Below are positions 1 to 5,888 of a stretch of 64,000 nucleotides of DNA, one piece after another. The position numbers and the translations under genes were made by a program. Position 1 is the stretch's first letter. Each line of letters starts with the position of its first letter. Under the pieces are notes generated by a model. It was not told where the DNA came from, did no database searches, and saw nothing but the letters and a program-made list of their open reading frames with translations. Source of the DNA: Apostichopus japonicus (lineage: Eukaryota; Echinodermata; Holothuroidea; Aspidochirotida; Stichopodidae). Where the stretch lies: assembly GCF_037975245.1 (NCBI RefSeq), contig NC_092561.1:16065001-16129000 (forward strand), in the 5' to 3' direction.

Positions 1-361
1 TTGGCTCACGCGGTAGATCACTGGTAATGTGAGCCGAGGAAGTTACTTTTCCAAGCTCGCTAGGCTTGGCGAGTCGATTACGTAACACGCATGCTATTGT
101 TCCAGACTAATTAGCTAGAAAGGTGCAGAAGTTGACAGTGGCGAAAAATGAACGTCAGTCTTACTAAAGAGCGGATTTTCATATGTGGCTATGTCGCGAT
201 CATCGCAAGTGAAACTATTGAGTGTTTGTGTGTGGTGGGGGAGGACTTAGAGGTTATTTATCGTTATTGTTGGATTTATTATGGATTATTATGGATTCTA
301 ATACCTGTCTTGTCTCCTTACACCGTACAAACCTAGCAGAACCCTACGGTCATCATCGCAG

Positions 362-448
362 GAATTGCTCAAGGAGAAGAGAACAAGATGCAAGACCGGC
401 GACAGAGCCTTCTCAGTCAGCGCTCCCAGAATGCCTATACCGAACTCT
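362..448 (+). other. Exon-like island of unknown origin
   Basis: An 87-nt, comparatively GC-rich stretch inside otherwise AT-rich spacer. It is preceded by a pyrimidine-containing tract ending in CAG and followed by GTGAGT, so it has the borders of an internal exon. All three plus-strand frames are open across it; one reads as a charged, helix-prone peptide containing KMQDRRQSLL. The next strong acceptor-like site, a long T-rich tract ending GCAG, lies at 1000. I do not recognise a protein family and no promoter is apparent, so it may be chance or a fossil gene fragment copied with the array. Confidence 0.25.
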
Positions 449-620
449 GTGAGTGTATGCATTTCTCTTACCACTTTTAAAAACTGCTTTGAAAGCATAT
501 TATGTTAGACTCGCTTTTACTGTGTGATTGACTGTGTTTTAACTGTTATTGTGCATAGATACTACGTTTGGAACTAGTTACTTAATTCTGAACATTTTAT
601 TTTTTTTAATATTTATCTTT

Positions 621-819
621 CATTTATTTAGTACGTTTAGACTCTATTTTGTATCGTTCAGTATTGGGTATTTGATCTGTTTTAGGATTTTGTAATAATT
701 CTCTTACTGTAATGTTTTTTTTTTTTTTTTAATTTAAAAATTTTCATTTATTTACTACGTTTAGGGCTCTATTTTGTATCGTTTAGTATTTAGGCTTTTA
801 CAATAATTCTCTTACTGTA
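621..819. repeat. Decayed direct duplication in AT-rich spacer
   Basis: Two diverged copies, 621-711 and 745-819, share the blocks ACGTTTAG, CTCTATTTTGTATCGTT and AATAATTCTCTTACTGTA, with a T run between them. Copy 1 has about 16 extra bases in the middle. A third fragment (TAGTATCGTTTAGTACG) lies at 911-927. This is a simple tandem duplication with no coding content. Confidence 0.75.
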
Positions 820-1013
820 CTATAGTTCCTCATACTTATATATATTTAAACCTGGACTATGATTGAATCTATTTACATGCTTCTTAAATTGTTTTGGACT
901 ATATGCGTTTTAGTATCGTTTAGTACGGGTGTGTTTTTTTTTTTTTTTTATATTGTTGCCTTTGGCTTTTACTTCTTTTTTTTTTCTTTTTTTGGCGCAG
1001 CTTTGCTGATTAT

Positions 1014-1050
1014 GCGCTATATAAATATCACTTATTAATATTATTATTAT
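1014..1050 (+). mobile_element. Possible SINE / L2-type LINE 3' tail relic
   Basis: GCGCTATATAAATAT followed within a few bases by an ATT-repeat tail matches the 3' end I remember for many animal V-SINEs and L2-clade LINEs. No body of an element (tRNA-like promoter boxes or reverse transcriptase) is recognisable upstream, where T runs dominate. If real, only the last 40-50 bp survive. Recognition is from memory, not a search. Confidence 0.4.
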
Positions 1051-1141
1051 CGATAAACGGGCCCCAGAACGTGATCAACTACACGGTCAATGGCTTGAGA
1101 GTAACAGGTATATATGATACAATGTTAGATTACTTAAAATA

Positions 1142-1176
1142 AGAGACAACGAAACTGCATGTTTGAGGAGGGGGAG
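1142..1176 (-). promoter_or_regulatory. Distal 3' conserved element of H2B
   Basis: On the minus strand this reads CTCC-TC-AAACATGCA followed by a TCGT-TGTCT segment. The AACATGC core begins 42 nt beyond the stem-loop. The same block follows H2A, H3 and H4, although the intervening sequence differs. Confidence 0.6.
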
Positions 1177-1188
1177 ATAAGTCTGCCG

Positions 1189-1194
1189 TTTCTG
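1189..1194 (-). promoter_or_regulatory. Weak histone downstream element, H2B
   Basis: CAGAAA on the minus strand, 11 nt after the stem-loop. This is a shortened match to the CAAGAAAGA-type element that pairs with U7 snRNA. Confidence 0.45.
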
Positions 1195-1205
1195 GAATAT
1201 AGGAT

Positions 1206-1221
1206 GGCCCTTAAAAGAGCC
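1206..1221 (-). terminator. Histone 3' stem-loop of H2B
   Basis: On the minus strand GGCTCT-TTTA-AGGGCC forms a 6-bp stem with a four-base loop, preceded by CCAAC and followed by ATC. One stem pair is a G-U wobble. It lies 35 nt past the H2B stop and marks the SLBP-bound end of a non-polyadenylated mRNA. Confidence 0.95.
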
Positions 1222-1256
1222 GTTGGATGTCGAGCCTTCTACACGAGAAGAACAAT

Positions 1257-1628
1257 CTACTTGGAGGTGGTGTACTTGGTGACAGCCTTGGTACCCTCTG
1301 AGACGGCATGCTTGGCGAGCTCACCAGGCAGCAACAGTCTGACGGCGGTCTGGACCTCCCGACTGGTGATGGTGGACTTCCTGTTGTAGTGGGCCAAACG
1401 GGAAGCTTCGGCGGCGATACGCTCGAAGATGTCGTTCACGAAGCTGTTCATGATAGACATAGCACGGCTAGAGATACCGGTGTCTGGGTGGACCTGCTTC
1501 ATGACTTTGTAGATGTAGATACTGTAAGTCTCACGCCTGGTCCTTCGCCTCTTCTTGTCTCCTGGGTTGCGAGGTGCCTTGGACTTGGCGGCCTTCTTTG
1601 CTCCCTTTCCTGCAGCTTTTGGTGCCAT
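1257..1628 (-). CDS. Core histone H2B, unit 1
   Basis: A 123-residue H2B, intronless and within the usual 122-126 range. H2B dimerises with H2A and two dimers flank the H3/H4 tetramer in the nucleosome. Residues 1-24 are a Lys/Ala-rich tail; KKRRRTRR at 25-32 is the basic HBR-like patch that passes between DNA gyres; the histone fold runs from about 35 (YSIYIYKV) through HPDTGIS at 47-53 to the C-terminal helix ending AVTKYTTSK. Lys118 (Met counted) corresponds to the ubiquitylated lysine of other animals. Thr30-Arg-Arg and Thr34 differ from the commoner KRKES. It lacks the repeated SPKK-like N-terminal motifs of sea urchin sperm H2B. It is divergently transcribed from H2A. The ATG is the only start giving the full family N-terminus. 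Confidence 0.98.
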   Translation of the reverse strand: MAPKAAGKGAKKAAKSKAPRNPGDKKRRRTRRETYSIYIYKVMKQVHPDTGISSRAMSIMNSFVNDIFERIAAEASRLAHYNRKSTITSREVQTAVRLLLPGELAKHAVSEGTKAVTKYTTSK

Positions 1629-1674
1629 TTTGGACGTGAAGTTTTCGTTGCGATACGGTAAGTAAAGCGATGAG

Positions 1675-1681
1675 TGAATGA
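1675..1681 (-). promoter_or_regulatory. H2B cap-site motif
   Basis: TCATTCA on the minus strand is an exact PyCATTCPu, the cap motif known from sea urchin histone genes. Its A (1679) is 31 nt after the TATA-like box, predicting a leader of about 51 nt. Confidence 0.65.
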
Positions 1682-1703
1682 GTGTCCTCCACGCTGCGAA
1701 ATG

Positions 1704-1710
1704 TATTTAT
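1704..1710 (-). promoter_or_regulatory. H2B TATA-like box
   Basis: ATAAATA on the minus strand, correctly spaced upstream of the cap motif. Confidence 0.65.
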
Positions 1711-1762
1711 GACAGATTTGATATCACTTCAGCGAAGCAGAAAAACTTCCCATATTGACAAA

Positions 1763-1770
1763 GCACGTGC
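1763..1770. promoter_or_regulatory. Palindromic E-box in H2B/H2A promoter
   Basis: GCACGTGC, a perfect palindrome containing CACGTG, the class of site bound by bHLH-zipper factors. Its position mid-way between the divergent genes suggests a regulatory role, which is an inference. Confidence 0.45.
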
Positions 1771-1798
1771 TATGCATTGCACAGCACACACGAGCTGG

Positions 1799-1803
1799 CC
1801 AAT
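1799..1803 (+). promoter_or_regulatory. CCAAT box, H2A side
   Basis: CCAAT within GGCCAATCACA, upstream of H2A. CCAAT boxes bound by NF-Y are typical of S-phase histone promoters. Confidence 0.55.
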
Positions 1804-1941
1804 CACAATGCGGAAGCTTTTCTTAATTCTTTCACGCATTGTACGATCAGGGCAAAGGGTGGCAAAGAATCCCCTCATAAGGGCACTGTGCTGTAGCTTT
1901 AGAGTCCGGACTACTTGAATGAGAGCTTTCCGGCAGGCAAA

Positions 1942-1948
1942 TCATTTC
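1942..1948 (+). promoter_or_regulatory. Candidate H2A cap site (TATA unclear)
   Basis: TCATTTC resembles the PyCATTCPu motif and would give a leader of about 49 nt, like the other three genes. No good TATA lies 30 bp upstream; the nearest AT-rich candidate, CATAAGG at 1877-1883, is too far away unless initiation is near 1908. Confidence 0.4.
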
Positions 1949-1992
1949 TTTGATTCGTTTCAAGTCGAAAACATACCCAAATTTACTTCATC

Positions 1993-2373
1993 ATGACTGG
2001 CAGGGGCAAAGGTGGTAAGGCCAGGGCAAAGGCCAAGAGTCGATCTGCAAGAGCAGGGCTTCAATTCCCAGTAGGTCGTGTACACAGGTTCCTGCGAAGA
2101 GGAAATTACGCCCAGAGGATCGGCGCTGGCGCACCCGTCTACCTGGCTGCCGTACTAGAATACCTCGCCGCCGAGATCTTGGAATTGGCCGGTAACGCTG
2201 CACGTGACAACAAGAAGACCAGGATCATCCCCCGTCATCTCCAACTCGCCATCCGAAACGACGAGGAGTTGAACAAACTCTTGAGCGGAGTCACCATCGC
2301 CCAGGGAGGTGTTCTTCCAAACATCCAGGCTGTCCTTCTACCCAAGAAGACATCCGGAGGCAAGAAGGCTTAA
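1993..2373 (+). CDS. Core histone H2A, unit 1
   Basis: A 126-residue canonical H2A, partner of H2B in the nucleosome. The N-tail (2-21) is GRGKGG/ARAKAK-rich; the histone fold starts at [19 protein letters not shown] (21-39). All acidic-patch residues are present at family positions: E56, E61, E64, D90, E91, E92. LLPKKT at 115-120 includes K118/K119, the C-terminal ubiquitylation site. It ends SGGKKA with no SQ(E/D) motif, so it is not H2A.X, and it lacks H2A.Z features. Residue 2 is Thr where most animals have Ser. It is the only H2A in the unit, so these copies must supply bulk S-phase H2A. Confidence 0.98.
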   Translation: MTGRGKGGKARAKAKSRSARAGLQFPVGRVHRFLRRGNYAQRIGAGAPVYLAAVLEYLAAEILELAGNAARDNKKTRIIPRHLQLAIRNDEELNKLLSGVTIAQGGVLPNIQAVLLPKKTSGGKKA

Positions 2374-2411
2374 AGGGGAGGTTGCATTGCAATCGCCCAT
2401 CGATTACCAAC

Positions 2412-2427
2412 GGCTCTTTTAAGGGCC
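2412..2427 (+). terminator. Histone 3' stem-loop of H2A
   Basis: The same 16-nt stem-loop as H2B, 38 nt past the stop, with identical CCAAC and ATC flanks. Confidence 0.95.
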
Positions 2428-2438
2428 ATCAAATCACC

Positions 2439-2446
2439 CAGAAAGA
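2439..2446 (+). promoter_or_regulatory. Histone downstream element, H2A
   Basis: CAGAAAGA starts 12 nt after the stem-loop. It is a close match to the U7-pairing element of sea urchin histone pre-mRNAs and the best match of the four genes. Confidence 0.75.
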
Positions 2447-2455
2447 CATACTCAT

Positions 2456-2491
2456 TCCTCTCCTCAAACATGCTTGCGTCAGTGTCTTATT
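2456..2491 (+). promoter_or_regulatory. Distal 3' conserved element of H2A
   Basis: CCTCTCCTCAAACATGC followed by TGCGTC and GTCTTATT. The AACATGC core (2467-2473) is 39 nt beyond the stem-loop. It is the plus-strand counterpart of the block after H2B, H3 and H4. Confidence 0.6.
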
Positions 2492-2502
2492 TCTCCTTTT
2501 AA

Positions 2503-2621
2503 GTTAGATGTATCAGCTAGCTGCAACCCTAATAATCGTGGGGCTTCGGACCCTCAGCCAAAAACCAAAGGTCAGAAACCCCAAGATTTGAGTGAAAACT
2601 CCTGCTGGACAGAAATCTAAC
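2503..2621 (+). other. Foldable segment, candidate structured RNA or foldback element
   Basis: The outer ends GTTAGAT (2503-2509) and ATCTAAC (2615-2621) are perfect complements. Inside are a CAGCTAGCTG palindrome (2514-2523), a long hairpin 2534-2588 whose two 19-nt arms pair at 16 positions around a 17-nt loop, and a small hairpin GAGT-GAAA-ACTC (2590-2601) capped by a GNRA-type loop. The hairpin mismatches are G2538/A2584, C2544/A2578 and G2548/A2574. It matches no RNA family I know. Transcription could occur by readthrough from H2A or H3; a foldback transposon remnant is the alternative. Confidence 0.4.
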
Positions 2622-2750
2622 ATCCCATAAAATAAAAAAAATTAAAAAACTATATATAATGTATGTAGGGAACTTTTCACATGATTTTGGCCGCAGGTTT
2701 TATGAATTAAGTATTTAGCAAGAGATCTTGGATTAGGGGATAAAGGGAAC

Positions 2751-2770
2751 TTATTATTATTATTATTATT
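2751..2770. repeat. (TTA)n microsatellite
   Basis: About seven TTA/ATT repeats in the H2A-H3 spacer, constant in length in all complete units examined. Confidence 0.85.
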
Positions 2771-2960
2771 TATTAATAATTTTTGTAACTTTTGGGGTTT
2801 GAAATAAAAATAGATATTGAGTTTTGCTGCTTCAATGAGCTTACTGGTAGCAATGCATCTGGGGTGTTAAGTCAGATCCTAAGGGCTTTATTATTAATAG
2901 TCTTAGAAATTTGAAACTTGTAACAACTAACGAGGCATATACTACCGCAAGTATTAATCG

Positions 2961-3126
2961 TTTCGCACCTTTCAATGTTATTAAGTCTGGAAATTTTAGT
3001 CGGTGTGTTACGTAATCAATTCGCAAAGCCAAGCCGAGGGAACGAGCATCAGCTCAAATTTTCCCCCGATCTACTGCGAGAGCCTATTGAAATGCCCGAG
3101 GCAGGTAAACTGTTATGGCAGTGGTA
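2961..3126 (+). repeat. Inverted-repeat arm A
   Basis: About 166 bp that align in reverse complement with arm B (5718-5888), at roughly 70% identity by eye. Perfect shared blocks include GTGTTACGTAATC, AAATGCCCGAGGCA and TGGCAGTGGTA. Weaker similarity may extend left to about 2915. The most conserved block contains the palindrome TTACGTAA (3008-3015). No ORF or terminal duplications identify the element class. Confidence 0.8.
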
Positions 3127-3275
3127 TTAAATTTAAGATCTTCCGTGCTTTGAACGATAGAGATATTACTACGTTTTTAAGATTTACTTCTCTTGTATTG
3201 GAGATCGTTAACATACACGCTGATGTGTGTCAACCCATGTTAACACGCTTATAATACCAAGGCGATTAGGATAGA

Positions 3276-3290
3276 GTGTGTGTGTGTGTG
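3276..3290. repeat. (GT)n microsatellite
   Basis: A short GT run; unit 3 has one GT fewer. One of the few variable sites between units. Confidence 0.85.
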
Positions 3291-3421
3291 GATTAGGGGT
3301 TATGATTATGAGTTAGGGATAAGCTCACTTTGATTATTGATTAGTGAATTGCATCATGCACGAAGGGAATCACCAACCACCCAGCATAGAAGTAATAATT
3401 ACAATAATAATGATAATCATT

Positions 3422-3446
3422 AAAAAAAAAAAAAAAAAAAAAAAAA
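3422..3446. repeat. A25 homopolymer
   Basis: 25 consecutive A, preceded by AT-rich sequence and followed by TAATAATGAG. Unit 7 is one A shorter. No retroposed body is recognisable to its left. Confidence 0.85.
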
Positions 3447-3453
3447 TAATAAT

Positions 3454-3484
3454 GAGACGACAAGTTGCATGTTCGGAGGGAGAG
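3454..3484 (-). promoter_or_regulatory. Distal 3' conserved element of H3
   Basis: On the minus strand CTCTCCCTCCGAACATGCA then TTGTCGTCTC. The AACATGC core (3467-3473) lies 40 nt past the stem-loop. Confidence 0.6.
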
Positions 3485-3513
3485 AAAAATCTGCTTTAAC
3501 TGGTAGATATGAT

Positions 3514-3529
3514 GGCCCTTAAAAGAGCC
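3514..3529 (-). terminator. Histone 3' stem-loop of H3
   Basis: The identical 16-nt stem-loop, 36 nt past the H3 stop. The purine-rich element after it (CAGTTAAAGCAGA) is the poorest of the four U7-type matches. Confidence 0.95.
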
Positions 3530-3565
3530 GTTGGTTTTCGAGAATCCGTCGGAGACAGATACGAT

Positions 3566-3982
<417 letters not shown>

Positions 3983-4011
3983 TCAGTCTGTGTTCTATCA
4001 GTACAAAGATG

Positions 4012-4017
4012 TAATGA
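4012..4017 (-). promoter_or_regulatory. H3 cap-site motif
   Basis: TCATTA on the minus strand (within CTTCATTACA), a near match to PyCATTCPu. It lies about 33 nt after the TATA-like box and predicts a leader of about 39 nt. Confidence 0.55.
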
Positions 4018-4042
4018 AGCACGGACTACAAGAAACCGCACG

Positions 4043-4048
4043 TTATAA
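4043..4048 (-). promoter_or_regulatory. H3 TATA-like box
   Basis: TTATAA (reads the same on both strands) within GCTTATAACG on the minus strand, about 67 bp before the H3 ATG. Confidence 0.65.
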
Positions 4049-4098
4049 GCAGCTCCCCTCAAACAACCCGCTAATCGCGTCACTCGACCTGTGCTCGA

Positions 4099-4142
4099 TT
4101 CTGATTGGCCGAGTGCGACAGCCGCGAGTCGTTCTGATTAGC
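4099..4142 (-). promoter_or_regulatory. Duplicated CCAAT segment, H3 promoter
   Basis: TTCTGATTGGC (4099-4109) and TTCTGATTAGC (4132-4142) are a 33-bp-spaced duplication. On the minus strand the first carries an intact CCAAT (4104-4108), while the second is CTAAT. Only the TATA-proximal copy is a good NF-Y site. Confidence 0.6.
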
Positions 4143-4346
4143 TAAGCGGCAATGGCAAATTTCAGGAGCCTAATTTAAGCGAACGGTAGTCGAAACTGCT
4201 CATGCCGGGCAGGAAAATGGTAGTCACTTTCATAAAGTATCTATTTCTTAGACTTTCTGCCATTTAAAATGACGAAAAATTGTTGAAAACTCTTATCGAA
4301 AACCCTCCAGCTTCGCATTTGACAGTCAGTCAGCAATCCCCAATTG

Positions 4347-4354
4347 TGACGTCA
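4347..4354. promoter_or_regulatory. Perfect CRE palindrome
   Basis: TGACGTCA, the full consensus for CREB/ATF dimers, near the centre of the H3-H4 intergenic region. ATF/CREB sites are known in some animal H4 promoters. Its symmetry fits use by both genes (inference). Confidence 0.6.
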
Positions 4355-4372
4355 TGAACATTACCTTCGTCG

Positions 4373-4377
4373 ATTGG
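4373..4377 (-). promoter_or_regulatory. CCAAT box (minus) near the CRE
   Basis: ATTGG on the plus strand, 18 bp from the CRE. Spacing to a CRE is typical of composite S-phase promoters. Confidence 0.45.
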
Positions 4378-4452
4378 TCAGATTAGGCTAACACAGAGTT
4401 AGCGTCAAGTGTAATTTTACGTGTGATATTTTAACGGAATGACAGGGTGAAG

Positions 4453-4457
4453 CCAAT
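4453..4457 (+). promoter_or_regulatory. CCAAT box (plus), H4 side
   Basis: CCAAT in AAGCCAATATT, about 200 bp before the H4 TATA-like box. This is farther than usual, so a function for H4 is uncertain. Confidence 0.4.
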
Positions 4458-4652
4458 ATTCGACCATTCGGGACAAATTTGGCCTTATCGAATTCACCCC
4501 TCACCGATATTTCATAACATAGAACATCACACGACGAACAAGAAACGGCATCAAACTCCGCCGAGCTTCCATTCCCACGGGTTCTGATGCAGACATCGGG
4601 GTAGTTCGCTTACGTCCGTTCAAAACATCGCCTGCTTGACGGGTATCGCTAA

Positions 4653-4658
4653 TATAAT
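4653..4658 (+). promoter_or_regulatory. H4 TATA-like box
   Basis: TATAAT within CTAATATAATG, 30 nt before the cap-like CATT. Confidence 0.6.
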
Positions 4659-4680
4659 GCCACACATTGAGGGACTTTCT

Positions 4681-4686
4681 ACATTT
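4681..4686 (+). promoter_or_regulatory. H4 cap-site motif
   Basis: ACATTT resembles PyCATTCPu imperfectly. Initiation at A4683 would give a leader of about 42 nt containing AACAACAACAATCAAC directly before the ATG. Confidence 0.45.
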
Positions 4687-4694
4687 TACTGTGA

Positions 4695-5036
<342 letters not shown>

Positions 5037-5075
5037 ATGCATCTTTCCTGTCACGAAGACGAATCGAAATCCAAC

Positions 5076-5091
5076 GGCTCTTTTAAGGGCC
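5076..5091 (+). terminator. Histone 3' stem-loop of H4
   Basis: The identical 16-nt stem-loop, 39 nt past the H4 stop. Confidence 0.95.
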
Positions 5092-5103
5092 ATCAAATAT
5101 CCC

Positions 5104-5111
5104 CAGAGAGA
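5104..5111 (+). promoter_or_regulatory. Histone downstream element, H4
   Basis: CAGAGAGA beginning 13 nt after the stem-loop, a purine-rich U7-type element. Confidence 0.65.
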
Positions 5112-5121
5112 GTTACTCATT

Positions 5122-5156
5122 CCTCTCCCTCGAAACATGCAATTCGTCGTCTTAAT
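5122..5156 (+). promoter_or_regulatory. Distal 3' conserved element of H4
   Basis: CCTCTCCCTCGAAACATGCA followed by ATTCGTCGTCTTAATT. The AACATGC core (5134-5140) is 42 nt beyond the stem-loop. Confidence 0.6.
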
Positions 5157-5283
5157 TCTTTTCTTTGTGTGAGTGAATGTATGTGTGTGTGTATGTATAC
5201 GCCAGCATCGGGCAAAATAAGTTATATGCATAGGCAATTTTGCTAGAAATTTCAAAACACCGTAATTGAAATCCACCCCCTCC

Positions 5284-5485
5284 CTCAAGTGAAGTCCCCC
5301 CCCCCTTTAGTAATCCCTACCTAATTGGCTCTTCAGTTCCGACCTCCTGTTTGTTTATATAGACAACTTTCCCTAGGAAAAAAAAAGAAGTGTCTATTCT
5401 ACAAAACTTCAATATTATCCCCCGTAGGACCTCTTGCGAAGGTCGAGCAGGGGTAAACTCCTTTTATTTATACTCAAGTGAAGTC
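5284..5485 (+). repeat. Pair of 13-bp direct repeats
   Basis: CTCAAGTGAAGTC occurs at 5284-5296 and 5473-5485, 189 bp apart; a partial third (CAGTGAAGTTC) lies near 5541. The stretch between is non-coding and includes a C10 run and a small inverted repeat. Confidence 0.6.
5360..5396. repeat. Small imperfect inverted repeat
   Basis: TAGACA (5360-5365) pairs with TGTCTA (5391-5396). Towards the centre, ACTTTCC opposes GGAAA..AGAAGT with extra A residues around a CCTAGG palindrome. It could form a hairpin. Confidence 0.5.
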
Positions 5486-5590
5486 GGTTATTATACGTAA
5501 TAAAATTCTGCAACAACCCCCAGTTCACCAATACAGCAAACCAGTGAAGTTCTAAGACATACGACCCAAGAAGCAAGACAATACGAACTT

Positions 5591-5614
5591 CCCCCACCCC
5601 TCCACCCCCCTCCC
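5591..5614 (-). other. Potential G-quadruplex tract
   Basis: On the minus strand four G runs (3, 6, 4 and 5 G) are separated by loops of 1, 4 and 1 bases. This satisfies the usual G3+/N1-7 pattern; the plus strand is C-rich and i-motif capable. It repeats in each unit in the H4-H2B spacer. Confidence 0.65.
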
Positions 5615-5717
5615 GAATCGCTACTTGTCCATTGAACACAATGCATGCACGACTGTACCGTTACACGATTAGTCCCAAATGCGAGACAACATATCATTTG
5701 AAAATGCGCCCTTTTTT

Positions 5718-5888
5718 TACCACTGCCAGAACAGTTTCCCTTGCCTCGGGCATTTTATTTGGCTCACGCGGTAGATCACTGGTAATGTGAGCCGAGGAAG
5801 TTACTTTTCCAAGCTCGCTAGGCTTGGCGAGTCGATTACGTAACACGCATGCTATTGTTCCAGACTAATTAGCTAGAAAGGTGCAGAA
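5718..5888 (-). repeat. Inverted-repeat arm B
   Basis: The reverse-oriented partner of arm A, crossing the unit 1/2 junction; the same arm supplies window positions 1-130. It also folds on itself: GGCTCAC/GTGAGCC (unit positions 3-9 and 29-35) and CCAAGC/GCTTGG (51-56 and 64-69), the latter competing with CTCGC/GCGAG (56-60 and 69-73). TTACGTAA lies at unit position 78-85. Faint similarity to arm A may continue to about unit position 180. Confidence 0.8.

Larger units (their letters stand above)
1629..1992. promoter_or_regulatory. Shared divergent promoter region, H2B/H2A
   Basis: 364 bp between the two start codons. It holds the H2B TATA and cap motif, a palindromic GCACGTGC E-box at 1763-1770, a nearby ATGCAT at 1772-1777, a CCAAT box at 1799-1803, and a GGCAAAG pair at about 1853-1867. 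A shared bidirectional promoter would balance H2A and H2B output (inference). Confidence 0.8.
2374..3565. other. H2A-H3 3' spacer (1192 bp)
   Basis: Lies between the convergent 3' ends of H2A and H3, so it needs no promoter. In order it contains the H2A stem-loop and downstream elements, a foldable segment, AT-rich sequence with a TTA run, inverted-repeat arm A, a GT run, a 25-A run, and the H3 3' signals. No protein-coding gene or recognisable tRNA, 5S or snRNA gene was seen. Confidence 0.85.

Noticed and set aside
362-448. GoLoco-like motif in one reading of the exon-like island
   Set aside because: The resemblance of KMQDRRQSLL to the MDDQR-type core is partial and the invariant pattern is not met, so no function is claimed.
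1018-1028. TATATAAAT as a TATA box
   Set aside because: It lies in the SINE-like tail and would point into the 3' end of H2B, with no gene downstream on that strand.
3290-3325. TTAGGG-like telomeric repeats
   Set aside because: Only isolated ATTAGGG/TTAGGG words in AT-rich sequence, with no tandem array.
3422-3446. Poly-A run as the tail of a processed retrocopy
   Set aside because: No gene-like body or target-site duplication is evident on either side; it looks like a simple A run.
2374-3565. Embedded 5S rRNA, tRNA, U7 or spliceosomal snRNA genes, as in some invertebrate histone repeats
   Set aside because: I looked for 5S box sequences, tRNA A/B boxes and the snRNA 5' ends I know, on both strands of the spacers, and saw none. 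A covariance-model search would be decisive.
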